Assembly: GCA_947493695.1 (NCBI GenBank)
Contig: CANLSF010000001.1
Coordinates: 1,399,461-1,463,460 of the forward strand
Reading direction: 5' to 3'
Origin: an uncultured Kiloniellaceae bacterium
Lineage (GTDB): Bacteria > Pseudomonadota > Alphaproteobacteria > Kiloniellales > Kiloniellaceae
DNA length: 64,000 bases
Below, piece by piece: positions 15,145 to 23,593 of the stretch (the first letter of the stretch is position 1; every line of letters begins with the position of its first letter). Made by a program: the position numbers and the translations under genes. The notes under the pieces are model-generated. The model saw only the letters and a program-made list of their open reading frames with translations, searched no databases and was not told the DNA's origin.

Positions 15145-16044
15145 ATGAAGCGGAGCCAGCTCAACGATATGAGCATCTTTGTCGAGGTTGCGCGCAGTCA
15201 CGGCTTCCGTGCGGCGGCGGAGCGCCTGCAGATCGGACCGGGCTCGGTCAGTGAGGCCGTCAAACGCTTCGAGGATCATCTGGGTGTGCGGCTCTTCGAG
15301 CGGACCTCGCGGCAGGTGGCCTTGACTCCGGCGGGCGAAAAGCTCTTCGCGCTCAGTCTTCCTGCCATGACTGAGCTGGAGAAGGCGGTCTTCGAAGTTC
15401 ATGTCAGCGACGCGGCACCCTCCGGCACCCTGCGGCTCAGTGCACCGCGCAGTTGCGGGGCGTTTTTCCTGGACCGGATGATCATGCGTTTCGCCAAAGC
15501 CTATCCCCAGGTCGACGTCACGCTGATTTACGACGATCAAAAGGTCGATCTGGTCGGCGGCGGTATCGATGCCGCGATCCGCTCCAGCGCGCTCTTGGAG
15601 CAGGACACGCATGCCGTTCCCATCGGACCGATGCTGGGGATGTCGGTCATTGCCGCACCGGATTATCTGGAGCGCGCGGGCCGTCCGGAAACGCCCCCCG
15701 ATATCGCTGGTCACGATGGCATCTGCTATGCTTTCGGCGATGCAGGCCGTCTGGCGCCCTGGAGCTTCAACGGACCTGAGGGCGTCTACAGCGTGATGCC
15801 GAAGGCCCGCTTCGTGGTGAACGACGTCACCGCGATTCTGAGTTTTTCCGAAGCGGGGCTCGGTCTGGGTTACATCTACAGCAAGGCTGCGGAACCCTTG
15901 ATCGAGGCAGGCCGCGTGGTGCCGATACTTGAAGGCCAGCCCACGGCCCTGCATCGCTACACTATCAACTACCTCAGCAAACGCCACATGCCCGCACGGC
16001 TACGGGCCTTCATCGATCTGGCGAAGTCGGACGACGTGGACTAG
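15145..16044 (+). CDS. LysR family transcriptional regulator
   Basis: A 299-residue LTTR. The winged HTH is at about 1-60 (LNDMSIFVEVARSHGFRAAA, then RLQIGPGSVSEAVKRFEDHL, then GVRLFERTSRQVALTPAGE). The effector-binding domain is at about 90-295. It is divergent from the two NTF2-like genes, the standard arrangement for a regulator and its targets. The inducer is unknown. Confidence 0.92.
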   Translation: MKRSQLNDMSIFVEVARSHGFRAAAERLQIGPGSVSEAVKRFEDHLGVRLFERTSRQVALTPAGEKLFALSLPAMTELEKAVFEVHVSDAAPSGTLRLSAPRSCGAFFLDRMIMRFAKAYPQVDVTLIYDDQKVDLVGGGIDAAIRSSALLEQDTHAVPIGPMLGMSVIAAPDYLERAGRPETPPDIAGHDGICYAFGDAGRLAPWSFNGPEGVYSVMPKARFVVNDVTAILSFSEAGLGLGYIYSKAAEPLIEAGRVVPILEGQPTALHRYTINYLSKRHMPARLRAFIDLAKSDDVD

Positions 16045-16244
16045 AGCAAAGCCTCTGCATTCCAGCAGCATCACACTCGAACGCGTCAAATTTACTTCTT
16101 TTGAGACGTCACTTTTCTAATATGCAATCACTACCACAGGTCGATCTACCCTGACTTTAATTAACGATCTGTTATTTCTACTCAAGTACTGTATAACTTT
16201 CATTTCTATGTACAACTTCACTCAATCGGCGTGGATCAATACAA

Positions 16245-16649
16245 ATGCAAAATTGGCGTATTTTCGCGCTGGGGCTTGTTGGCCTCAGCTTGGCTGGCTG
16301 TTCTTCAATCGTGCAGGGCACGGATCAGGACATCACCATTAACACGAACCCACCGGGCGCAAACTGCAAGCTAGAGCGCGAAGGCGCGGAAATTGCCTCG
16401 GTTACAAACACACCTAGCACCGTGACCGTCAGTAAGCTTAAGCATGACATCACAATTTTCTGTGAAAAAGAGGGTTATCAGACCGCGACCTACATCAATA
16501 ACAGCGGTTGGGAAAGTGGTTCTGGTGCCGCAGGAATTGCTCTTGATGTCGTTCTGACTCTTGGGGTGAGCAGCGCGATCGACTCCGCAACGGGCGCCGA
16601 CAATAAATACGAAAGTCCCGTGAACATTACGCTCGTGCCCGTCGAATAA
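16245..16649 (+). CDS. Lipoprotein with PEGA-like domain
   Basis: A 134-residue protein with signal peptide and lipobox LAGC (Cys at about 19). The segment QDITINTNPPGANCKLEREG, followed by ASVTNTPSTVTVSKLKHDI, has the PEGA-type strand pattern, and a late Ala/Gly-rich hydrophobic stretch (SGAAGIALDVVLTLGVSSAI, about 92-112) may touch a membrane. Similar short lipoproteins are widespread and uncharacterised. A terminator follows. Confidence 0.75.
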   Translation: MQNWRIFALGLVGLSLAGCSSIVQGTDQDITINTNPPGANCKLEREGAEIASVTNTPSTVTVSKLKHDITIFCEKEGYQTATYINNSGWESGSGAAGIALDVVLTLGVSSAIDSATGADNKYESPVNITLVPVE

Positions 16650-16708
16650 GTAAGACTCAGACGTCGACAGTTTTATTGCTGACGATCTCTATCTTGCGAG
16701 CGCGTTTT

Positions 16709-16752
16709 TAAAAAAGCCTCCTGTATCTTATCTGATGCAGGGGGTTTTTTTG
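16709..16752 (+). terminator. Rho-independent terminator after the lipoprotein gene
   Basis: AAAAAAGCCTCCTG, a 14-base loop, then CAGGGGGTTTTTTT. The stem has one G-T wobble and the A-run/T-run flanks make it potentially bidirectional. Confidence 0.7.
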
Positions 16753-16950
16753 TAGCGCGATATCTTCTTCTGGAGATCGCGGAGGGCTGAACTCCAGAGG
16801 CGCGATTGTTGTTTTCGCGGCCCGAACTCTCCATCTGAGCTACAGATAAGCCTGTCTGACTCATCTCTCCTTTCAGATTTTTATTTACCGGCTTATCCCA
16901 ATCCAGCCGAACCTACAGGCCACAAAATTTGACCTTCAAATAATATTCGT

Positions 16951-16960
16951 ATACTAGTAT
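16951..16960. promoter_or_regulatory. Candidate GntR operator upstream of tctC
   Basis: ATACTAGTAT is a perfect 10-bp palindrome about 60 bases ahead of the tctC start, next to a near-repeat GTATAC. FCD-type GntR regulators bind short AT-rich palindromes of this kind, and a GntR gene ends this operon (20061-20762). The assignment is inferred. Confidence 0.4.
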
Positions 16961-17019
16961 TCTTGTAAAAAGAGTGGCGCCAAAGGTTGCCGGAAAATAA
17001 ATTTGAGGGAGGTCTCATC

Positions 17020-18015
17020 ATGAAAATTAAAACGCTTATTGGCGGTGCGCTTGCTGCCGCGCTCGTTTCGACACCGGCGCTGGCCGAAGGCTGGCCCGAA
17101 AAACCGATCACCTTGATCGTGCCCTGGGGTGCGGGTGGTGCAACGGATCAGGTTACACGTGTTGTGGCCGGTGCGCTCGAGGCGCCGCTGGGTCAGAAGG
17201 TTGTGGTCGTCAATCAGCCGGGCGCGTCGGGTTCGATCGGCTCGAAGGCGGCGCTGGATGCGCCGAAGGACGGTTACACCTGGACCGCCGGGGCGGCCAA
17301 GGATCTGGGCACCTATGCGGTGACCGGCAAGCTCGATACCTCCATCAAGGACTGGCATCTCTTTCTGAGTTCCGCACTGGTCAATGTGATCAGCGTAAAT
17401 CCTGATTCCGACATCAAGGACATGGCGGGCTTTCTGGCTGCTATGAAAGCCGGCAACGGCACCGCAGTCGGCACGTCGGGTGTGAATTCCGCCGGCCATT
17501 CCGCCATGGAAGCTCTCGTGAAAGCCTCGGGCGGCGGTTACAAACACGTCACCTACGACGGCGGCGCAAAGGCCGTGCTCTCAACTGTTTCGGGCGAGAC
17601 GCAGGCTACCAGCCAGCTGATCACAGAGCAGATCGAGATGCTGAAGGCCGGCCGCCTGCGTCCGCTCGCGGTTCTGGCGGATGCGCCGATTGAAGTGCCG
17701 GGCCTCGGAACGATCCCTGCGATCACCGATGTCCTGCCGGACTTTAAGCCCACACCGATTTATTTCGGCGTCTTCGTGCCCAAGGGCGTGCCGGATGACG
17801 TGGTTACCAAGCTCGAAGCCGCCTGGTTGGGAGACATCGCGAAATCTAAAGCGCTGATGGACTACACCACGAACAAAGGTTCCGTCATGACGGTGCATGC
17901 GGGTGACGATGCGCAGGACCGTGTCTGGGCTTCGATCCAGTCCAACGCCTGGTTGCTGCATGATGGTGGCAAGTCGGTCAAGAGCCCGGAAGACCTCGGT
18001 ATTCCGCGGCCCTGA
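17020..18015 (+). CDS. tctC: Tripartite tricarboxylate transporter substrate-binding protein (TctC)
   Basis: About 331 residues. Signal peptide 1-22 (IKTLIGGALAAALVSTPALA). The mature start GWPEKPITLIVPWGAGGATDQVTR is the diagnostic TctC/Bug N-terminus, and VVVVNQPGASGSIGS the second ligand loop. It captures a carboxylate in the periplasm for TctAB. Start set at ATG 17020 behind GAGGGAGG. First gene of tctC-tctB-tctA-gntR. Confidence 0.93.
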   Translation: MKIKTLIGGALAAALVSTPALAEGWPEKPITLIVPWGAGGATDQVTRVVAGALEAPLGQKVVVVNQPGASGSIGSKAALDAPKDGYTWTAGAAKDLGTYAVTGKLDTSIKDWHLFLSSALVNVISVNPDSDIKDMAGFLAAMKAGNGTAVGTSGVNSAGHSAMEALVKASGGGYKHVTYDGGAKAVLSTVSGETQATSQLITEQIEMLKAGRLRPLAVLADAPIEVPGLGTIPAITDVLPDFKPTPIYFGVFVPKGVPDDVVTKLEAAWLGDIAKSKALMDYTTNKGSVMTVHAGDDAQDRVWASIQSNAWLLHDGGKSVKSPEDLGIPRP

Positions 18016-18043
18016 CGTCTGATCTGGAGGAAGACGTCCGGCG

Positions 18044-18532
18044 ATGACTGATCAGCGGATCGATAAACTCTCCGGCGTCTTCTTTTTCCTGCTGGGGATT
18101 GCCGTTCTTGGCGCGTCCCTGGCGATGCCGGACTTTCAAGAGCAGGGGGCTTCAATCTATGAGGCCCCCGGTCTCACTCCGGCACTGCTCGGGGTAGCAC
18201 TTGCTGTCTCCGGGCTTTTGCTGGCCTTGCGCCGTGCTAAGGAGAAAAGCTTCGACAGCCTGTCGGACCTGCGGGCGCCTGAGAATCGGCGACGGGTTTT
18301 GCTGGCGGTCGGTCTCACACTTTTCTATGCCCTGGTTCTTCTGGGGCGCTTACCTTTCCTTGCGGCGACCGCGCTTTTCGTTTTCAGTTTCGTGCTCAGC
18401 TTTGAACATCTCATCGATCAGGACAGTTCGAAACTGCCGAAACGTTCGGCCATCGCGGCTATTCTGGCGGCGGTGGTCAGCTTCTCCATCGAGTTTCTTT
18501 TCCAGGATCTCTTCCTGGTTCAGTTGCCTTAG
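18044..18532 (+). CDS. tctB: Tripartite tricarboxylate transporter small membrane subunit (TctB)
   Basis: A 162-residue membrane protein with four predicted helices, starting LSGVFFFLLGIAVLGASLAM and including LTPALLGVALAVSGLLLAL. The length and position between tctC and tctA fit TctB, which is poorly conserved in sequence. Confidence 0.9.
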   Translation: MTDQRIDKLSGVFFFLLGIAVLGASLAMPDFQEQGASIYEAPGLTPALLGVALAVSGLLLALRRAKEKSFDSLSDLRAPENRRRVLLAVGLTLFYALVLLGRLPFLAATALFVFSFVLSFEHLIDQDSSKLPKRSAIAAILAAVVSFSIEFLFQDLFLVQLP

Positions 18533-18541
18533 GACGGCACC

Positions 18542-20050
18542 ATGAACCAGCTCGATCTCATTGCAAATGCCCTAATAAACGCTGCCGCGCCTGAACAGCT
18601 TTTCACCATGCTCTGGGCGACCCTGCTGGGCATGCTGATCGGGATGCTGCCTGGTTTGACGGCGACCATGGGGCTGGCGTTGCTGACGACGCTCACCTTC
18701 CATATGGATGGTCATACGGCCATCGTCTCGCTGCTGTGCATGTACGTCGGCGCTATTTTCGGCGGCAGCCGCAGCGCGATCCTCTTGAATATGCCCGGCA
18801 CACCGGCCAGTGCGGCGACGACCTTGGACGGTTTTCCCATGGCGCAAAGCGGACGCGCCCGCGAAGCGCTGGGTCTTGCGACCATTGGCTCCTGTTTCGG
18901 CACGCTCGTCGGTGTTGGCCTGCTGGCTGTCGGTGCACCGCTTCTGGCTGACTACGCGCTGAAGTTCGGTGCCTTCGAGTTCTTCTGGCTTGCGGTGTTC
19001 GGCATTGTCATCTCAGGCCGTCTTACCGCCATGGAGGATCCGTTGAAGGGCTGGATCGCCGGTCTTCTGGGGTTGATCATTGCGATGATCGGGCAGGAGA
19101 GCGTTTTTGCCTATGCGCGGTTTTCCTATGGCATCACCGACCTGACCGGCGGGATCAATCTTATTCCCGCGATGGTCGGCGCTTTTGGTTTCGCCGAAAT
19201 TCTCACCGCCATTGCCGGGCGCAAAAGTCCCATACTGGCCAAAGCGACAGGCCGGGTTCTGCCGTCTTTGTCGAAGCTTAAAAACTACTGGGTGACCATC
19301 CCCCGATCTGGCGCTGCCGGAACGCTGATCGGCGTCATTCCCGGCGTGGGCGAGGACATCGGCGCCTGGGTTTCCTATGCCCTGGCCAAGCGCTTCAGCA
19401 AGGAAAAGGATCGCTTCGGAAAAGGTTCGGAGGAAGGCCTGATCTCCGCCGAAACCGGGAACTCCGCCGCCGTACCCGGCGCGATTATCCCGGTCCTCAC
19501 GCTCGCGGTGCCGGGCTCTGCGCCTGCCGCCGTTCTGCTCGCGGCCATGGTGATCCATGGTGTCAGGCCGGGACCCTTGATCATGATCGAGAACCCCGCT
19601 TTTGTGTATGACGTGGCCGCAACCCTGACCTATGCCGCCTTCACGATCACGCTTCTGGGCCTGCTGCTCAGTGGCAGTCTGATGCAGGTTCTGCGCATCC
19701 CCCGCGAACGGCTGATGCCGGTAATCTTTGTCCTTTGCACGGTGGGCTCCTTCGCCATCGCCAACCGCCTGTTCGATGTGCTGGTGATGGTGGGCTTCGG
19801 TATCGCGGGATTCGTTCTCCGGCAGATGAAGTTCCCCATGGCGCCGATTGTGTTGGGTCTGGTTCTGGGCAGTCTGCTCGACAAAAACCTCCGCCGGGGG
19901 CTCATTCTGTCCGATGGCTCGCTGGAGCCTTTCCTGACCCGCCCGATCAGCTCTGTGCTGATGCTGGTCACATTACTGTCTATTGTGCTGGTGATCATCC
20001 CCTTCGGGCGAAAGAAAAAGCCGACCCTGCCACAACGCGACGACGTCTGA
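18542..20050 (+). CDS. tctA: Tripartite tricarboxylate transporter large membrane subunit (TctA)
   Basis: A 502-residue polytopic protein with about 11-12 membrane segments. Family signatures: GMLPGLTATMGLALL (about 35-49), FGGSRSAILLNMPGTPASAA (73-92) and the internal repeat TLIGVIPGVGEDIGAWVSYA (about 261-280). It forms the sodium- or proton-coupled channel that takes the carboxylate from TctC. The transported acid cannot be read from sequence. Confidence 0.95.
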   Translation: MNQLDLIANALINAAAPEQLFTMLWATLLGMLIGMLPGLTATMGLALLTTLTFHMDGHTAIVSLLCMYVGAIFGGSRSAILLNMPGTPASAATTLDGFPMAQSGRAREALGLATIGSCFGTLVGVGLLAVGAPLLADYALKFGAFEFFWLAVFGIVISGRLTAMEDPLKGWIAGLLGLIIAMIGQESVFAYARFSYGITDLTGGINLIPAMVGAFGFAEILTAIAGRKSPILAKATGRVLPSLSKLKNYWVTIPRSGAAGTLIGVIPGVGEDIGAWVSYALAKRFSKEKDRFGKGSEEGLISAETGNSAAVPGAIIPVLTLAVPGSAPAAVLLAAMVIHGVRPGPLIMIENPAFVYDVAATLTYAAFTITLLGLLLSGSLMQVLRIPRERLMPVIFVLCTVGSFAIANRLFDVLVMVGFGIAGFVLRQMKFPMAPIVLGLVLGSLLDKNLRRGLILSDGSLEPFLTRPISSVLMLVTLLSIVLVIIPFGRKKKPTLPQRDDV

Positions 20051-20060
20051 GAGAAAGTTT

Positions 20061-20762
20061 ATGCCGAGGCCCCGCAAAGATCAGAGTGACCAGCCGGATT
20101 TCAGCCTGGATTTCGCGCACATGGATCTGGATCGCACCAAGCCGATTGGACCCCAGGTCTACGAAGGTGTGCGCCTTGCGATCATCCTTTCCAAGCTGCC
20201 GTCGGGTGCACGGCTGAACGAGCCCGAGGTCGCCGGGTATCTGGGCGTAAGCCGTACGCCGGTGCGTGAAGCCTACCTGCGTCTGGTGAGCGATGGGCTG
20301 ATTCAGAGCCGTCCGCAGGTCGGATCCATCGTCGCCCCTCGGGATGAGAACCGGGTGATCGAGGGCATTATCGTGCGCCGGGCGCTGGAGTGCGAGGTGG
20401 TCCAGATTCTGGCGCAGAACCAACCCTCGCTGGACACCATAAACCCCTTGCTTGCGCTACAGGAAAGCGCCGTCCGGATGGGCGATCCGGTTGCCTTCTT
20501 CCGGGCGGACGAAGCCTTTCATGCGGAGCTCGCGCGCTTGGCGGGCATTCCCGCCGCCTGGCGTCTCGCGCATTCCGTCAAGGCACACACGGACCGGGCC
20601 CGTATGCAATTGATGAGCGGAATTGAGAACCGGATTGGCCTGGCTCTCGGGGAACATCGGAAGCTTGTGGAGGCCATCGAGGCCGGGGATGTCGAAGCGG
20701 CCCGGGAAACCGTCTCCTTCCACATCAATTCCGTGTTCGATGCGGTCGGGAAGCAAAGCTGA
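20061..20762 (+). CDS. GntR family regulator with FCD domain
   Basis: A 233-residue protein: winged HTH at about 28-95 (GARLNEPEVAGYLGVSRTPV, then REAYLRLVSDGLI) and an all-helical FCD ligand domain at about 105-225 with the metal-binding His pattern (FHAELARLAG, later LGEHRKLVEAI and FHIN). It is the last gene of the tct operon, 10 bases after tctA, so it probably senses the transported acid or a product and controls the operon. Confidence 0.92.
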   Translation: MPRPRKDQSDQPDFSLDFAHMDLDRTKPIGPQVYEGVRLAIILSKLPSGARLNEPEVAGYLGVSRTPVREAYLRLVSDGLIQSRPQVGSIVAPRDENRVIEGIIVRRALECEVVQILAQNQPSLDTINPLLALQESAVRMGDPVAFFRADEAFHAELARLAGIPAAWRLAHSVKAHTDRARMQLMSGIENRIGLALGEHRKLVEAIEAGDVEAARETVSFHINSVFDAVGKQS

Positions 20763-20770
20763 AGCTTCGA

Positions 20771-21889
20771 TCAGGTGTGTTCAAGTCTTGCCGCGGGTTC
20801 GAACTTGGCAGGCTCGAAGCCCGGCTTGCTCTCTCCGAGAATCTTGCCCGGGAACGTGAAGCGGATAATGGTGCCGCTGTTGCTTTCCGGCGTCTCGGCG
20901 TGGATTTCTCCGCCGCGTGCGTTCACAAGACGTTTGATCCCCAGCAGTCCAAATCCACTTTCCGTGTTGAAGGCGGCACCGCCAAGGAATGCGATTGACG
21001 GGTCATGGAATCCGCGCCCGTTGTCACAAACAGTGAACTCCAGGCAGTCTTCGCTTATCTGTGAGACGCAGACACGAACATTGGCGGAGGCCTGCCCGGA
21101 ATGTTTCACTGCATTGTCGATCAGGTTCCTGAGAATGATCTGAAGCGCGACGTCATCGCAGGCCAGACGGACAGCCTTTGATGAGAAGTGGTGCTCATCC
21201 TGTGGATCGAGCACTGTGAAAATGTTTGAACAGAGCTGGCCTAAATCGAACTCGACACACCTGACTTCGACGTTCGCTGCCCGCGCGTAGGTCAGGACAT
21301 CGGAAATCAGGCCCGTTGCCTTGATGCTTACGTTTTCGAGCATCTCGATCAGTTCGAGCTTCCCGTCGCCGTGGTCCTCAAAATCAGAACGCAGCATGAA
21401 GGCAATTTCCTGGACGTTCAGCATCGGCGTGCGCAGGTCGTGGGCGGCCATGGTGACGAACTGTTCCATTTCCGCGGTCAGTGCCTTGACCTCGGCGGCA
21501 GCCATGATCTGGGCTTGCTGTTGCTGGCGCTCTGAAGAAAGGTCGATTGCGGAGCCGACAAGTCGATAAACTTCGCCCTTGGTGTTGCGCAAAGGTGTCA
21601 GGGTCGTTCTGACAAAACGCTCTTTGGCAAAAAGCGGCAGGGCAATTTCATAACTTGCCGCGATTCCGGATTCGGCCACGGCTTTATGATGTTCGTAGGC
21701 TGCCCGTCCCAAGCGTCCGGGATAAAGTTCCAGCGCGGTTTTGCCGAGCACATGCGCTTTGCTGAAGCCGCTTCGTTCAATAGCGGCGTTATTCCACGCG
21801 ATATAGGTCAGCCAGCGCGCCGGATCCAGATCCAGAACGAAAACCGGATTGCCAATGCTATCTAAAAGCTCGAGCTCGCTTTGTTCCAT
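20771..21889 (-). CDS. PAS domain sensor histidine kinase
   Basis: A 372-residue protein with no membrane segment. PAS at about 5-118, coiled linker, HisKA with phospho-acceptor His150 in TMAAHDLRTP, and HATPase_c with N-box LRNLIDNAVKHS (253-264) and G1 DNGRGF (289-294). A late GFGLLGIKRLVNARGG covers the G2 region. It is convergent with the gntR gene, without a response regulator nearby, so it is an orphan cytosolic kinase. Confidence 0.9.
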   Translation of the reverse strand: MEQSELELLDSIGNPVFVLDLDPARWLTYIAWNNAAIERSGFSKAHVLGKTALELYPGRLGRAAYEHHKAVAESGIAASYEIALPLFAKERFVRTTLTPLRNTKGEVYRLVGSAIDLSSERQQQQAQIMAAAEVKALTAEMEQFVTMAAHDLRTPMLNVQEIAFMLRSDFEDHGDGKLELIEMLENVSIKATGLISDVLTYARAANVEVRCVEFDLGQLCSNIFTVLDPQDEHHFSSKAVRLACDDVALQIILRNLIDNAVKHSGQASANVRVCVSQISEDCLEFTVCDNGRGFHDPSIAFLGGAAFNTESGFGLLGIKRLVNARGGEIHAETPESNSGTIIRFTFPGKILGESKPGFEPAKFEPAARLEHT

Positions 21890-22341
21890 GGAGACTCGTC
21901 AATCCTGCAAAAATCACGCCGACAGTGGGTAAAATCATACGCTTACTTGGTTAATAAAGAGTGAGACAAGCGTATGTGTTAAGGAATCGGTGATCCGGGC
22001 GACGCAGAGACTCTCAAGTTTTAGAGTGTTATTAATTTTCAATAATACTCGCAAAGGTAGTTGTGTGTGTCAAGATGATTTGCGTTTAGAAAATTGATTT
22101 AACTGGATAAAATTCTTGAGTCGAATTCAACTGGAGTGCGCGCGGTACCAGCTCACTGGACGCGGTTCAGGGGCAGCCAGCTCGTTTCACCCCGGTCATG
22201 CGCAGCAGGTTTAGGCTTCGATGCTAACAGGCTTTCTTCTGCCGTCGACAGGCTCGCCAAGACCCCTGTCTAGCCGTTAGACTGGCCCTGTCCATAACCC
22301 GGCGCGTTCTGATGCTGGGCTTAATCGCAGGGGAGACTGCC
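21890..22341. other. Gene-free region with strong secondary-structure potential
   Basis: About 450 bases between the histidine kinase and the acyl-CoA dehydrogenase. The left half is AT-rich. From about 22130 it becomes GC-rich with paired segments (for example GGGGCAGCC, CACCCCGGTC, GACCCCTGTCTAG). I tested it by eye against SRP RNA, tmRNA, TPP and SAM riboswitch consensus pieces and found no match. It may hold an unrecognised leader RNA. Confidence 0.35.
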
Positions 22342-23556
22342 ATGCCGGAAAAGCTGTCCGGAGATCAACGCGAATTGCGGGCCAGGGCGCGTGCACTGGC
22401 GCAGGATGTCATCGCGCCCCGCGCCGCCGCTGTCGATCGGGAGGAGAGCTATCCCTGGGATAACGTCCGCGCCCTGAACGAAGCGGGCTTCTTCGGCATG
22501 ACGATTCCAAAAGCGCATGGCGGACCCGGTTTGAGCTACCTGGACGCGGCCCTGATGATTGAGGAGATGGCCAAGGTCTGTGGCGTCACCGGACGTATCG
22601 CGGTGGAGGCCAACATGGGCGCGATCGGGGCGATCATGGCCTATGGCACCGAGGCGCAGAAGACCCTGGCTGCGGAGATCGTGCTCAGCGGTGACAAGCC
22701 CGCCATCTGTATCACCGAGCCTGCCGCAGGCAGCGCCGCGACCGAGATGACCACCCGCGCCGACCGCAAGGGCGATTACTACATTCTGAACGGTGGCAAG
22801 CACTGGATTACCGGGGGCGGTGTCTCGCGGCTGCATCTGGTTTTCGCCCGGGTCTTCGACGGAGAGGTCGAGCAGGGGATCGGCGGCTTTATCGTTGTGC
22901 GAAACGGTGCTCCCGATATAGAGCTGGAGAAACCTGAAACCGGCCTGATCATTGGCCGCCGAGAACCGACCATGGGTCTGCGGGGGATTCCTGAAACCGA
23001 GATTCTCTTCAAGGATCTGGCAGTTCATCAGGATATGCTCCTGATGCCACCGCAGGGACTGCGTCGTGGCTTCGGTGCGCTCATGACGGCCTACAACGCC
23101 CAGCGGGTGGGTGCGGGGACGGTCGCGCTGGGTCTGGCGGCGGGGGCCTATGAACAGGCCCTGAGCTACAGCAAAAACCGCCAGCAGTTCGGCCGTCCGA
23201 TCTGCGAGTTCCAGGGCCTGCAATGGATGCTGGCCGATATGTCGATCCAGATCGATGCTGCCCGCGCACTGCTGCACAAGGCTGCCGACTGCGTGGGCTT
23301 TCCCGATGTATTGGAGGCGGCGCAGGCCAAGGTCTTCGCCTCCGAGATGGCGATCAAGGTGACCAACGATGCGCTGCAGGTCTTCGGGGCGGCGGGCTAT
23401 TCACGTAACAATCCCATGGAGCGCATGCTCCGGGATGCACGTATGTTCACCATTGGCGGCGGCACGGCGCAGATCCTGCGCACGGTCATCGCTTCCAACA
23501 TCCTGGAGCGCAAACTGCCCCAGAGCCGTGACGGCTATCTGAACCTGCCGAAGTAA
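22342..23556 (+). CDS. Acyl-CoA dehydrogenase family enzyme, probable 3-sulfinopropanoyl-CoA desulfinase
   Basis: About 404 residues with full ACAD fold motifs: CITEPAAGSAATEM (about 123-136), ILNGGKHWITGGG, QFGRPICEFQGLQW, and a C-terminal FGAAGYSRNNPMERMLRDAR. The position that holds the catalytic Glu in MCAD-type enzymes (YEG) reads GGG (TIGGGTAQIL), and the alternative site used by isovaleryl-CoA dehydrogenase reads NAQRVGAG with Gln254. Arg85 lies in VTGRIAVEANMGAIG. That Arg plus Gln pair and the LPQSRDGYL tail match what I recall of the desulfinase of Advenella. Start at ATG 22342 with GGGGA before it. Followed by a TPP-dependent enzyme. Confidence 0.85.
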   Translation: MPEKLSGDQRELRARARALAQDVIAPRAAAVDREESYPWDNVRALNEAGFFGMTIPKAHGGPGLSYLDAALMIEEMAKVCGVTGRIAVEANMGAIGAIMAYGTEAQKTLAAEIVLSGDKPAICITEPAAGSAATEMTTRADRKGDYYILNGGKHWITGGGVSRLHLVFARVFDGEVEQGIGGFIVVRNGAPDIELEKPETGLIIGRREPTMGLRGIPETEILFKDLAVHQDMLLMPPQGLRRGFGALMTAYNAQRVGAGTVALGLAAGAYEQALSYSKNRQQFGRPICEFQGLQWMLADMSIQIDAARALLHKAADCVGFPDVLEAAQAKVFASEMAIKVTNDALQVFGAAGYSRNNPMERMLRDARMFTIGGGTAQILRTVIASNILERKLPQSRDGYLNLPK

Positions 23557-23593
23557 TCCCACCGGCTCTTCTGCCCTTTTTCGGAGCTCGCTT

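Noticed and set aside
22130..22290. SRP RNA, tmRNA or known riboswitch in the ACAD upstream region
   Set aside because: Key consensus pieces (GGTCAGG-GGAAGG-AGCAGCC for SRP, the CCA-ended acceptor stem and tag for tmRNA, CTGAGA for TPP) are all absent.
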